A DNA stretch of 64,000 bases from a virus, in IMG/VR virus record IMGVR_UViG_3300008963_000003, positions 1 to 64,000 of that record, one strand, 5' to 3'. Made by a program: the position numbers and the translations under genes. This document shows, piece by piece, positions 12,201 through 19,641 of the stretch (positions within the stretch are counted from its first letter, which is position 1; each line of letters opens with the position of its first letter). The notes beneath the pieces were generated by a model. The model had not been told where the DNA came from, searched no databases, and saw only the letters and a program-made list of their open reading frames with translations.

Positions 12201-14731
12201 CCACTGTGTTGCACAAATGTTCGTCCAAATTGAGCTACTGGTCCTATATCTCGTAAATTGTTTGATCCTGGCTGAGCTCCTTCAAAGTTATTTGCTTCAA
12301 TTACAATACTGCCAACATGATCATTTACTTGTCCTAAAGTAAATTCTACTATATTTTCATTTAATGGATTTTTTTCAAAATTATGCGGTGTCTCATAATA
12401 TCCATTTTGGTTTTTTGGTGTATCGCTTAAGGTTTTTATAAGAACTACACTGTTTTGATTTATATTTTCATTAAATTTAATAACTTTTTGATGGTTTACA
12501 TTCAATAATATATAATCGTCATCTAACTTTTGAAGCTGATTATCAATATATACAACAACTTTTAAATCCGAAATTTCAGCCGAATTATTATATACATCAA
12601 TAGGAAAATTATTTACAATTTCGTTTCCGTAAAACTGTCTAATTACATATTGATTGCTTTTTTTATTTGCTTTAGACCAACCATTTACAAATTCAAAAGA
12701 ATCACCAAAATTATCATATTTTTTTATAAATGCATTATCACTGCGTATTACAGCAGGCTGGTTTATTTCTTCGTAGGCGTAACTTTCATTTAATAGATTA
12801 AATTCAAAAGTAATATCACCAGTATTTTGTATATTCTTATATACAAGCGGGAATCCTAATTCAGTATCTGCTAAACCTTCGCCGGTTTTATAAGAAAATA
12901 TTTTATTACCTTTGAAATCTGTATTTTGATATATTGTACTATCTGAAAAACTTGCACCATTATTGTCGAACAATTCAAACAATGGAGGTTGATTTAATTT
13001 ATTTTTATCTTGTGCTTGTGTCCATTCTGAACCATTATACCAAAACATATTACCTGCATTAGCGGATCCTAGTTTTACAAGTACAGTTTGATTTTCAACA
13101 GGTTCCGAATCTTCGGTTTCTATTAAACTAATTTGCTGATTGTTTTTAAATGTAATTAATTTTACCTCGAAAATTTTTCCATAAACAAAAGTGTCATTGT
13201 CGCCTAAGAATAATATTCTCATCCCGTCTGCAATTTTTACACCGTCAACATAATAATCCGATGAACCTTCAATTTTACTAAACACATCGTCACAAAAAGT
13301 ATCAACTAAATCAACATTATCTTTTGCACTTGTGCCGTGATTATACAGTTTAAGACCGGCTTCGAACTCGATTATTGGTCTTTTTGCTCTTAAAGACTGA
13401 TCAATCTCAACAGGTTGATTGTTAATTTCAGCACTTTTATTAATTACATCGATATGAAACCATCTATTGTATCTCGACCAACTATTTCTGTCTGCACTGG
13501 ATCTATTAATAACAATATAATCTTTGGTTCCTGCAAAACTTAAGGCGTCACTAAACGGAACTCTGTCAAATCCGTTATCATCAAAAGGAACTTTAGTATC
13601 TTGTGTGAATATAGCAGGTACTTCTAGATTGTTTATTGGAACCAATTTTATCGATTCGCCGACACCTTCAACATAAAAAAGACCAGTTTCATATTTTTTA
13701 GGTGTTACTGTACCTTGAAAATACACTTTCATTCCATTTGAAAAACTCCAGCCTTGTGAAGTAGTATATGTCTTTTTTCCTATTATTTCATTTTCAACAT
13801 CAATTACACTGTTTTCTTCAATGTTTGCTATTTCTATAGAACAGCTTACATTTAGATCGAACTGACTTACAAAATACAGTGTATCTGGTGCATTATCAGG
13901 AACCGTAAATTGTAATATTCCGTTTTCCACAAAACCTTCATTGACAAATTGGTTAACGTTTTCTAAAGTATTTTCAACATCATTATGTTGAATTATAACT
14001 CCATCTGTGTATAACGTATTGTTTATTAGACTAGTAGTTTGCTCTCTTGGCTCTGGTTTTGTGCTTCTATTAACAGCAATGCTGATTGGATCGCCGTCGG
14101 TGTTTACTTCAAACCTATATGTTTGTCCTCTATACAACTTTAAACGTGGATTGCGTGTTTTACCATCAGGTGTAAACAAAAGAGCAGTGTTGTTATCATC
14201 AACTACTGTTGTAACAGTATAAGTGCTAATAATGCCTCTAGCTTGACCCTGAACTGCTATTTCCTGAGGTCCGTTTGGCAACCAGTAATATTCTCTAAAG
14301 TTAACAAACTTATCAAAATCAATTCTAGGATTCCAAACATAAAATTCTTGACTGTTTAATAAACTGTGATTATCTACAGAACCTCTGTACGATTTTATTA
14401 ATCCTAGATAATCTACATAATCTTTATTATAAAGTATGTTTCCAATTTCATCACGAAACACACTAACTGGATCAAATTGATAATTTCTTCTAGTATTTGA
14501 TATTTCTTCTAAATAATTATCATCAATATTAACAGCTTTAGCTTCTCTTTTACCTACAAATGCATCAATTTTTTCTGCTACACCGTCGCTATTAAATTGA
14601 TCTATTGTAGCATCAAGGAATTTTCTATTAGATTCAGTTCTAAAATATTTAGGTAAAAATTCTGCGCCTTTTTTTGGAGACTTTTTGCCACCTGGTAAAG
14701 GGAAGTCATTTTGATTGTCTTCGTATGCCAT
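6230..14731 (-). CDS. Giant baseplate wedge-region protein, N-terminal part (2833 aa)
   Basis: The ATG at 14731 overlaps the gp6 stop by one base (TAATG), so the two are translationally coupled. The N-terminal 200 residues include FREYYWLPNGP near 145, typical of giant virion proteins of marine T4-like phages as I recall them. The middle is long and beta-rich without catalytic motifs. Residues about 2130-2650 hold repeated FG-GAP/integrin-like blades, for example FGASVEITDDGNYLIVGAP near 2260 and related strands near 2137, 2390, 2577 and 2620, suggesting a beta-propeller. By position it replaces T4 gene 7 (1032 aa) but is far longer. The last residues, after VE (NCGGISV), look like an out-of-frame tail: in the -1 frame the sequence continues as KLWWDLS. 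See the frameshift finding. Confidence 0.7.
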   Translation of the reverse strand: MAYEDNQNDFPLPGGKKSPKKGAEFLPKYFRTESNRKFLDATIDQFNSDGVAEKIDAFVGKREAKAVNIDDNYLEEISNTRRNYQFDPVSVFRDEIGNILYNKDYVDYLGLIKSYRGSVDNHSLLNSQEFYVWNPRIDFDKFVNFREYYWLPNGPQEIAVQGQARGIISTYTVTTVVDDNNTALLFTPDGKTRNPRLKLYRGQTYRFEVNTDGDPISIAVNRSTKPEPREQTTSLINNTLYTDGVIIQHNDVENTLENVNQFVNEGFVENGILQFTVPDNAPDTLYFVSQFDLNVSCSIEIANIEENSVIDVENEIIGKKTYTTSQGWSFSNGMKVYFQGTVTPKKYETGLFYVEGVGESIKLVPINNLEVPAIFTQDTKVPFDDNGFDRVPFSDALSFAGTKDYIVINRSSADRNSWSRYNRWFHIDVINKSAEINNQPVEIDQSLRAKRPIIEFEAGLKLYNHGTSAKDNVDLVDTFCDDVFSKIEGSSDYYVDGVKIADGMRILFLGDNDTFVYGKIFEVKLITFKNNQQISLIETEDSEPVENQTVLVKLGSANAGNMFWYNGSEWTQAQDKNKLNQPPLFELFDNNGASFSDSTIYQNTDFKGNKIFSYKTGEGLADTELGFPLVYKNIQNTGDITFEFNLLNESYAYEEINQPAVIRSDNAFIKKYDNFGDSFEFVNGWSKANKKSNQYVIRQFYGNEIVNNFPIDVYNNSAEISDLKVVVYIDNQLQKLDDDYILLNVNHQKVIKFNENINQNSVVLIKTLSDTPKNQNGYYETPHNFEKNPLNENIVEFTLGQVNDHVGSIVIEANNFEGAQPGSNNLRDIGPVAQFGRTFVQHSGPLNLALYHLASKDANIIDAIKFARNEYAKFKKVFMQTAETLGFDGPVKKHVDRILDEINKDKNSNMPFFSTDMIGIGAAKKLQYTVLNNKNKFYALSKPFDMISVSNKAVTVYVNSIQLVFEQDYIFTPEGFVNILSELNNNDIIEIYEYETTEGCFIPPTPSSLGIYPKYVPEKYFDNTYKTPTDVIRGHDGSINIAYGDFRDDLLLELEKRIFNNIKVEYNSDIFDITDYVGGEFRNTKISDSALNNIMISDFVEWLKKAGDPDYTDNDFLTQSESFTYNYSNSVSPNGKKLPGFWRAVYKQAYDTDRPHTHPWEMLGYTIKPQWWEQQYGPAPYTSDNLILWRDIENGVVNEPGKQPVRLKKYIRAGLLKHLPVDQNGNLLSPLASGYAKEFSYITQRDLQYEFGDQAPTETAWRRSSEYPFSLLSALIIQRPADVLAKIFDCSRINRGLNGDLQYTETGRRIKLSELVFPGSIVNDQNVITSGLVNYIQNYMTSNVKTIYNNYIKELSGLDHQLGFKLAGFTDKSKLNLVLDSRTPSNKGNIFVPKENYDVILTSSSVQELVRYSGIIIEKIDKGYRVKGYDNEDTYFNYFKPIESDNDPNINVGGISESFINWAENRNYVTGKIVRFQQNFYRVITTHTSNDSFELDKFRLLPELPIVGGATATIKKKFETVPSKVNYGKVYTDIQQVVDFILGYGEYLKSIGFEFEYFNRTTEAVENFQQAIREFLFWTTQNWAAGTIITISPAANECKFTRDFYTVQDIYNGFYEYNVLKSDGNVLKTDFTNTVREDGNQFSIVPTNTDDGIYFAKFALIQTEHSVLIDNRTVFNDTIYDPEPGYRQERIRVIGYRTTDWNGTLNIPGFIYDDAKVTEWTPWQDYRIGDLVKYKEFYYSADRDISGSNIFDASNWNRLSERPESTLKPNWDYRAKQFADFYDLDTDNFDSEQQRLAQHLIGYQKRNYLSNIITDDVSQYKFYQGFIQDKGTNNALIKLFDKLGSANKDSLEFFEEWAVRKGQYGAIDQSDEVEYILDEKLFRIEPQLVELVNVVDNTRTDLVFQYPLKDVYVKPKNYDHTPFPVIYSDNNFSKTGGYLNLDQVNFIAKTIDDVLALDIKFVEIGNIIWVPQFKNSWNVFEHIKTDKRITSIERIETGFTAYFDKNINFVPGSIIGIDNINNEINGFHIVKSSTLNSVDIDLNTPLSSESYDFEDSTLGFVSEIASKRVATAEQMNLLINDLGLTPGEKIWVDNIDNKFAVLQNSKIYEQQQEIENAELGNGLFGVGIDTNPNNNVMAVGRPKDNKVYIYTRISDTQEYTLTQTIDSQFNKTLNINGVLLNNPAVVQTSIPHDLSNSDEITISEVVGTTQINEKNYFVKTTAFGNQIELYKDFELTIPVDATGFDAYIKGGVITYGKNFNLSSNFGASVEITDDGNYLIVGAPAASNVKTRYIGLLEQVQGNILEGDIVNDRGTLWRAKIDSPADGSTIDYTLDDWEQVFSIPVDSNGTVSNFKDQGVVQIYEKKLNNRFELLDSFVSVFPSQNEKFGSEIKSAIDVSLKNKLYIKSKKHNGRIYLFEKNENNFGTAADPLYRGTFNPAVKYEQDEIVFYEGLLYSAINTVPKNTGFRGELDWNQIDLNFDRVGYLPYLSDVIDGDSDSTGFTNSTNIADLFDVSTDTNTLVMSSFDTVESITKLAIYKINNGRYQFQETINSTDNLWNTGLAIDSNGSNIAVGDVYNDDKGIDTGRVLIYTYDTEQQSYNLNQTLYPLKGLKNELFGYSLEFNVENKLAVLSLNGKVEETVTFDNNSTFFDNKTTNFNEILKRQNQIYVFEKISDKYIIGEIVDYASYSIDNNGVRTLRDFSNVYSSKLIFKNNHITLSLPNVDYTDDKKGVIFDLRSDRNVKNWKAIGSAKDHVDYDFMKTAFLYDKTTDDLITYLDIIDPIKGKIANPAEQELSYKLYYDPAVYNVGSSNTGTDNPWNSDAVENCGGISV

Positions 14732-17076
14732 TATTGATTGTATCCTCCACCTAATGACTCAGTATTAGTAATAATTATGTTTGTATCCGAGTCACTGCTT
14801 TGTATTCCGGTATTTGGGTCTGATGTTTCTGTAACAATAGCGCCGCTAGCTCTAAGGCGACTAGCAGTAATTGAATCTATTATTTCAACATCGCTTACTA
14901 CTGCTGAACTTACAAAAATTTCATCGTTTTCGCTCTTAATTTCGTATAAACTGCCAAAACTTTGATTAGCATCTCGCGGGACCAAAACTATACTTACAAT
15001 ATCTGGTGCTAAACTGTTAATCAAATATGCTGCTAGTTCACTAAAATAAAAAGTTTCGCCAAAATCCCAATTGTCTAAACTGAAATATTGATTTATTGCA
15101 TTTATAATTCGACTTTTTATATCATTATCGTTGACTACTCTTTCAGGGTTTTTTACAACTTTAAAGACTGCTTGTAAATCAAGATTAGATTTGCTACCAA
15201 ACAATGGTTTGTATTTTACTGGATGATACACTAAATCATCGCTAATACTTTTTATTTTATTAACTTCGCCTCCATAACTTAGGAATAGCTGATCATTGCT
15301 CGGCGGAAGTGGTTTTTGATCAATTCTGTTTTGTAAATAATTTCTAAATGCAATATCATATTGTCTAGTAAGAAGATATACATCTATTAAATTACTGCTG
15401 CTAGGATCAATTCTTGCATTCTCGTCAGCTGCATGACTGTATTCAAATTTTAATAATTCTCTACCAAGAAAAGCCTTATAATCAGTTACAAGGTTCAATT
15501 TTTGGTTTGGTAAATCTAATTTTTTAAATATATCTCTATCGATAATATAAAAAACTGTGCCATTGCTATAATTTGCAAAAGGCTGAGCATTTGATTCTGT
15601 AAGTATAGGAACAATGTTTTCTTGTTCAGCATTTACATAGTTATAAACTTCTGTTTTATTTAAGAATGATTTTTTTTGGAAAATATATCTATCTGTTTGT
15701 GGAAGATTTTCACTGTCCACAATTTGTTTAAATAAATCAGGATCGTCAACTACACCATCTGTATCGCTATCAAAAAAAGTAACTTCGATTTTTTTGCTAT
15801 CAATGTATCCTGCTTGATTTTTAAATTCTTTTGATATTTGCCAAATCCAATCAACTGTAAACGAATCTAAACTGTTTGGTTTATTGTTATTGCTTAATAT
15901 TTTTACTGTATCATTTACAATTTTACCTGTTTTACTGTTATAAATTTTATCTTTGCTGTCAAAAAAGAATCTTGTTTGATCGTTGCTTTCAAAGATATAT
16001 CTTAAACCTCTGCTTTTTATAGTGTAAACTTCGCCATCGGTTTCGAACAACAGTATCCAACTACTGTCTAACTGTTGATTGCTATTGTCTCCTTGTTTTC
16101 CTAAACTAAAATTACTTACTGTATTTAGATTATTGTTTAAAATTACACGCCATTGTCTTTGATTAAAATCATATCTTAAACCAAATGTTTTAAATGAAAA
16201 TATTTGATCAACTACTTGTCGTGTAACATCTGATGAGATTTGATTATTAAATACTGGTATTATTTCTTCTAGTATACTACGCTGAGGTATTATATCATTT
16301 AACACAACTGGACCTAAACCAGTGTCAATATCAACTACAGTTCCTTGGTCATCAACACTTATTACTTTGGTCCACAAATAATTTTTTGATCCTAGATGTG
16401 TTGCCGGTCCAGACATCAAAGTACCGTCAGGCATAAAATGAAATCCTTCAGGTGCTTTAAATTTTAAAAAACTTCCTGGTTCAATAAATTTTAGAATACT
16501 CTGTGTAAAACTACCTATAGTAACTGGTAAATCATTTTCGTCAACAAAATAACCTGTGGTTCTGTTTGTATCTACAGTGGTTTGATTCCAAGATATTCCT
16601 AAATTAACAATTTCTTCATTACGAGGAAATTGATCGTAATAAAAGTTTTTAGTTCGATCGTCTTTTATTATTGGTTCGACAGTATTTCTAATAACAGATT
16701 GTATATCGTTTTTGGAATTAAATTCAAAACTTTGTATATCTTCTATTTGTTCTTTGTAAAGTATACCATCGTTGCCAAATATCAAAGTATTACTATATTT
16801 TCCTGTTGCATCTCTTAGATCAAAATTTCTACTAATACCGCTGGATGTTCTATTAACTGCTTTGGCTTTGACAATTTCTTGAGATATTCCTAATGTTCCT
16901 ACATTGTAATCTTCGCCGGTAATTAGTCTATTCTGTGTATAATAAGTAGCAGGGGCGTTTGCTTTTATACTATTGTTATCTTCACTAGTACTCGCATTTT
17001 CTACAGTTTCTTTTAATTCTAAAATTAAATTAATAGTTTCTCTTTTTCCGTTTCTACTGATATAAGGAATTTGCAC
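14731..17076 (-). CDS. 6: Baseplate wedge protein gp6, C-terminal portion (781 aa)
   Basis: This is the part of gp6 downstream of the first GTG in frame (17076). There is no convincing ribosome-binding site there, and the frame is open upstream without any ATG, GTG or TTG all the way to the in-frame TAA at 17794-17796. It is therefore best read as the continuation of gp6 rather than an independent gene. The start of this part (QIPYISRNG) continues a wedge-protein segment. The C-terminal region around residue 680 (NQYFSLDNWDFGETFYFSEL) resembles the gp6/gpJ-like C-terminal wedge domain. gp6 forms the inner baseplate ring with gp25 and gp53. The stop overlaps the next gene's ATG by one base. 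The acidic tail after about residue 730 is low-complexity. Confidence 0.75.
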   Translation of the reverse strand: MQIPYISRNGKRETINLILELKETVENASTSEDNNSIKANAPATYYTQNRLITGEDYNVGTLGISQEIVKAKAVNRTSSGISRNFDLRDATGKYSNTLIFGNDGILYKEQIEDIQSFEFNSKNDIQSVIRNTVEPIIKDDRTKNFYYDQFPRNEEIVNLGISWNQTTVDTNRTTGYFVDENDLPVTIGSFTQSILKFIEPGSFLKFKAPEGFHFMPDGTLMSGPATHLGSKNYLWTKVISVDDQGTVVDIDTGLGPVVLNDIIPQRSILEEIIPVFNNQISSDVTRQVVDQIFSFKTFGLRYDFNQRQWRVILNNNLNTVSNFSLGKQGDNSNQQLDSSWILLFETDGEVYTIKSRGLRYIFESNDQTRFFFDSKDKIYNSKTGKIVNDTVKILSNNNKPNSLDSFTVDWIWQISKEFKNQAGYIDSKKIEVTFFDSDTDGVVDDPDLFKQIVDSENLPQTDRYIFQKKSFLNKTEVYNYVNAEQENIVPILTESNAQPFANYSNGTVFYIIDRDIFKKLDLPNQKLNLVTDYKAFLGRELLKFEYSHAADENARIDPSSSNLIDVYLLTRQYDIAFRNYLQNRIDQKPLPPSNDQLFLSYGGEVNKIKSISDDLVYHPVKYKPLFGSKSNLDLQAVFKVVKNPERVVNDNDIKSRIINAINQYFSLDNWDFGETFYFSELAAYLINSLAPDIVSIVLVPRDANQSFGSLYEIKSENDEIFVSSAVVSDVEIIDSITASRLRASGAIVTETSDPNTGIQSSDSDTNIIITNTESLGGGYNQ

Positions 17077-17793
17077 ATTTATACCAAATAAATTCTCAGG
17101 TGTAATTTTATAACTGCGATTTGCGCTGGTTCTATAATATATTTTAAATTTACCCTTAGGTAATTCGCCAAATGTACCGTCACTGAATATTAAACTAATT
17201 TTATCATTTATTCTGCTAAGAACACTGTAAATATTTCTAATGTTTCTATTGATACTGTTGTAGATAATATTGTTACCTTCAACACTATCTACTTTGGTCC
17301 ATAGTTCAGTTTCAAAATTATTGCTGTCTAATTTATATAACCAAAGATCGCTGTTATTAATATTATTGGTATCTATGTTAACAACAGTATTAGGAGCAGC
17401 ACTGTTTACTTCAAATGTATTGCTTTGAATAGTACCTTGTCTAAAATGAAAGAAAAATCCAGTATTATTGCTGCCAGATCCTCTACCATCATCTCTATAA
17501 AGAAACGCTAACTGATTTCCTGGATATGGATCTTCTTCAAAAATATTCGAATTATCAAAATTTGTGCTAACAACTTCAAACGCAGTCGAAACACTGTCTA
17601 TGCTTTTTGAAAAATTATATACTGCTAAATTTTGATTAGCACCATTGAATCTATACTGCTCTGTATTGACACCTTGAATATTAGACTTTTTAATTGGTCT
17701 GCCGAACGTATTATTAACTGGTAATCCAGCATTTAATATTTTAACAAACTGTTCAAACCAATTACTATTAGTGCTATCGTTCCATATTACAGT
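17077..17793 (-). pseudogene. 6: Open in-frame gp6 segment between stop and restart
   Basis: These 717 bases (239 codons) on the minus strand contain no stop in the gp6 frame. They translate to TVIWNDSTNSNWFEQFV at the 5' side, then PVNNTFGRPIKKSN, FEVVSTNFDNSNIFEE, LAFLYRDDGRGSGSNNTGFF and FSDGTFGELPKGKFKIYYR, all recognisable as gp6 wedge protein of marine T4-like phages. The segment has no ATG, GTG or TTG codon in frame, so it would not be translated unless the TAA at 17794-17796 is read through, suppressed or a sequence error. I list it separately so the region is not read as empty. Confidence 0.8.
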
Positions 17794-18213
17794 TTAATTA
17801 GCTAAATTAACTCCGTTGCTATCAATTATATCCTCAGTTGTACTAATACTTTCTAGTTTTAACAAACCATTTGCAGGAATATTTCTTTTAGGATTGTAAC
17901 TAAGTAGTCTAGCTAAACGCAGTACTGATTCTCTGCGCTCTGCTGTTTCTATAAAGTTTTCTCGTGCATTAAGATCAGTCCTAAACGCCAAATTTTGACC
18001 AAGGAATGCAATAAGATCAATAAGAGCAAGATATTCTGAACTTTCGATATAATCATTAAAATCTTCAGGGTAATTTTGTCTGATATAATTTATCATAGTT
18101 CGGCGTAAATTATCAAAATCATAACTTTGAAAATCTGCATATTTAAAACTTTGATAAATTCTTTTCCAGTCTTCAGCTAATAGAAGTCTGTTCTGACGTT
18201 CAGTATTTGCCAT
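17794..18213 (-). CDS. 6: Baseplate wedge protein gp6, N-terminal portion (139 aa), truncated by in-frame TAA
   Basis: The ATG at 18213 follows AAGGA at a short spacing and a GATAAATA late box at 18238-18245. The protein carries the strongly conserved gp6 N-terminus: NYIRQNYPEDFNDYIESSEY (about residues 44-63), then LIDLIAFLGQNLAFRTDLNA and ETAERRESVLRLARLL. It ends at TAA (17796-17794) after SNGVNLAN, in the middle of a domain. The distance from this stop to the next restart at 17076 is 720 bp, exactly divisible by three, and the intervening frame is open and gp6-like. The intact gene would span 14731-18213, about 1160 codons, longer than T4 gp6 (660 aa). Confidence 0.85.
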   Translation of the reverse strand: MANTERQNRLLLAEDWKRIYQSFKYADFQSYDFDNLRRTMINYIRQNYPEDFNDYIESSEYLALIDLIAFLGQNLAFRTDLNARENFIETAERRESVLRLARLLSYNPKRNIPANGLLKLESISTTEDIIDSNGVNLAN

Positions 18214-18237
18214 TATGCATTCCTTGTTTTATTTTAA

Positions 18238-18245
18238 TATTTATC
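18238..18245 (-). promoter_or_regulatory. T4-type late promoter box GATAAATA for gp6 unit
   Basis: The minus strand reads GATAAATA then TTAAAATAAAACAAGGA, about 25 nt before the gp6 ATG. It lies in the 51-bp gap after gp25. It probably drives gp6 and the giant wedge gene with gp55-programmed RNA polymerase. Confidence 0.6.
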
Positions 18246-18264
18246 AGTATGTATAAACTGCGTA

Positions 18265-18702
18265 CTAAAGTAAACTAGCACTTTGATCAAATCTTAAACG
18301 CAATGTTTCTGATATATTATATGGCAAATATATCAATTCAGCTTCGATTTGAATACCACTTTCAAAAGTATCAATTGTTACACTGTTAACCGAAACTCTT
18401 GGATCGTAGTTTATTATTTGTGTAACGTTTTCAATAATAGCTTCTTTTAAGCTGTCAGTTAATGGATCATACAACACATCCCATATTATTGTTCCAAATT
18501 CAGGATCACTGAGCTTTTCGCCTTGACGTATATGAAAATGATTAATAATATCCTGTTTTATTAAATCTAAATCATATAGATTATAACTTCGGCCTGTTCT
18601 GTTAACTGTGCTGATTCCCCTATACTGTTTTGAAATAGGTCTTTCGGGCACTTTGTCTGCGGTCACTGTTATATTTTTATATAATCTATTATCTGTTGAC
18701 AT
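18265..18702 (-). CDS. 25: Baseplate wedge subunit gp25
   Basis: This 145-aa protein belongs to the gp25-like family. gp25 (homologue of gpW of P2 and TssE of type VI secretion) binds gp6 and gp53 in the inner baseplate and helps start sheath assembly. The family core is visible in the middle: an N-terminal arm, then LYDLDLIKQDIINHFHIRQG near residue 42, KLSDPEFGT near 63 and IIWDVLYDPLT near 73. The C-terminus ends in an Arg-rich beta strand (ETLRLRFDQ). It lies 7 bp after the 307-aa gene and just before gp6, the same neighbourhood as in T4. Length is close to T4 gp25 (132 aa). Confidence 0.9.
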   Translation of the reverse strand: MSTDNRLYKNITVTADKVPERPISKQYRGISTVNRTGRSYNLYDLDLIKQDIINHFHIRQGEKLSDPEFGTIIWDVLYDPLTDSLKEAIIENVTQIINYDPRVSVNSVTIDTFESGIQIEAELIYLPYNISETLRLRFDQSASLL

Positions 18703-18709
18703 AGTATAT

Positions 18710-19633
18710 TTACCCTCTGTTTATATAAGTATCAGCAGCTTCTCTCAATTGATTGTCTAAGTTTATTTGCTGTTGATCAATTATTTGTCCATTGACAACA
18801 AATTGTACATTCTCTAGGTCTGCTCGAGGAATAACATTTCTAAAAACAAAACCATTGTTAGAAGATTGTAATAATCTAGTTATTTGAGTTGCACTTTCTT
18901 GAGCCCTTGAACTGAGATTAGCAAAAATATCATTTCCAGTTACTTCAAAGATTATTTGATCTAAATTTCTAGCTTGTGTTGATATTTGTTGCATATCGCT
19001 TGCAGGATTAGTAGTAAAATTTATATTTCTTCTTATTTCTTCTGTTTGCGTTTCAGTAAACACCGATGAAAAATTTTGTAAATTTCTATTGCCATCTACT
19101 ATACTTGCTCCAATTTGCAATGTAGCACTTTGTATAAATTCTTGTGTACTTTGAGGTAGGCTGTTGTAAGCTTGGCTAAGATTATTTGAAAAATTTCTTG
19201 TGACTCTAATAAAATCCTGTAGTACTGGGCCAATGCCTGGTATTTCAGATATTGTTTCGCCTATGTCGTTTAACAAAGAACTGGCAGCATCCTGTAAAGC
19301 GCCTGCAAATCTTCCAATTGACTCCGAAATAGCAGTACTAAAATTAGATATTGCACCACTTAATACACCTGATAATGCTGTGCTAGATATTAAATCTTGT
19401 GCAAACTGCGGCAATTGTTGAAACAAATTGTTTGCTAAACTTGACAAAATAGTACTAAGACTGCCTGGCAAACTTTGTAAAAAAGTATCAATAGTAAATG
19501 GCACTTCTCGTCCAGTAACATCTATAATACCACTAGGTTCTGAAACCTGGTTATTCGGAATTGTATTAATTGAATTACTGCTGTTTCTAGTACCAAGTGA
19601 TCCGTTGTTTACTGGATATGTATCAGGCATCAT
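18710..19633 (-). CDS. Unknown virion/baseplate-region protein, 307 aa
   Basis: I do not recognise a family. The protein starts with tandem Met codons after GGAGATA. Its N-terminal 40 residues are Asn/Ser-rich. Residues about 50-200 are dominated by predicted amphipathic and Ala/Ser/Leu-rich helices (for example SSTALSGVLSGAISNF), interrupted by a hydrophobic Gly-Pro turn IPGIGPVLQDF near 130. The C-terminus is Gln/Asn-rich and probably alpha-helical. It sits between gp5 and gp25, with 8 bp and 7 bp gaps, inside the baseplate operon, so it is likely a tail or baseplate component, perhaps a hub partner. No catalytic motif is seen. Confidence 0.6.
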   Translation of the reverse strand: MMPDTYPVNNGSLGTRNSSNSINTIPNNQVSEPSGIIDVTGREVPFTIDTFLQSLPGSLSTILSSLANNLFQQLPQFAQDLISSTALSGVLSGAISNFSTAISESIGRFAGALQDAASSLLNDIGETISEIPGIGPVLQDFIRVTRNFSNNLSQAYNSLPQSTQEFIQSATLQIGASIVDGNRNLQNFSSVFTETQTEEIRRNINFTTNPASDMQQISTQARNLDQIIFEVTGNDIFANLSSRAQESATQITRLLQSSNNGFVFRNVIPRADLENVQFVVNGQIIDQQQINLDNQLREAADTYINRG

Positions 19634-19641
19634 TATCTCCT

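Noticed and set aside
18705-18712. GGTAAATA late box before gp25
   Set aside because: Its start site would fall past the gp25 ATG; it arises from the TAA stop of the 307-aa gene.
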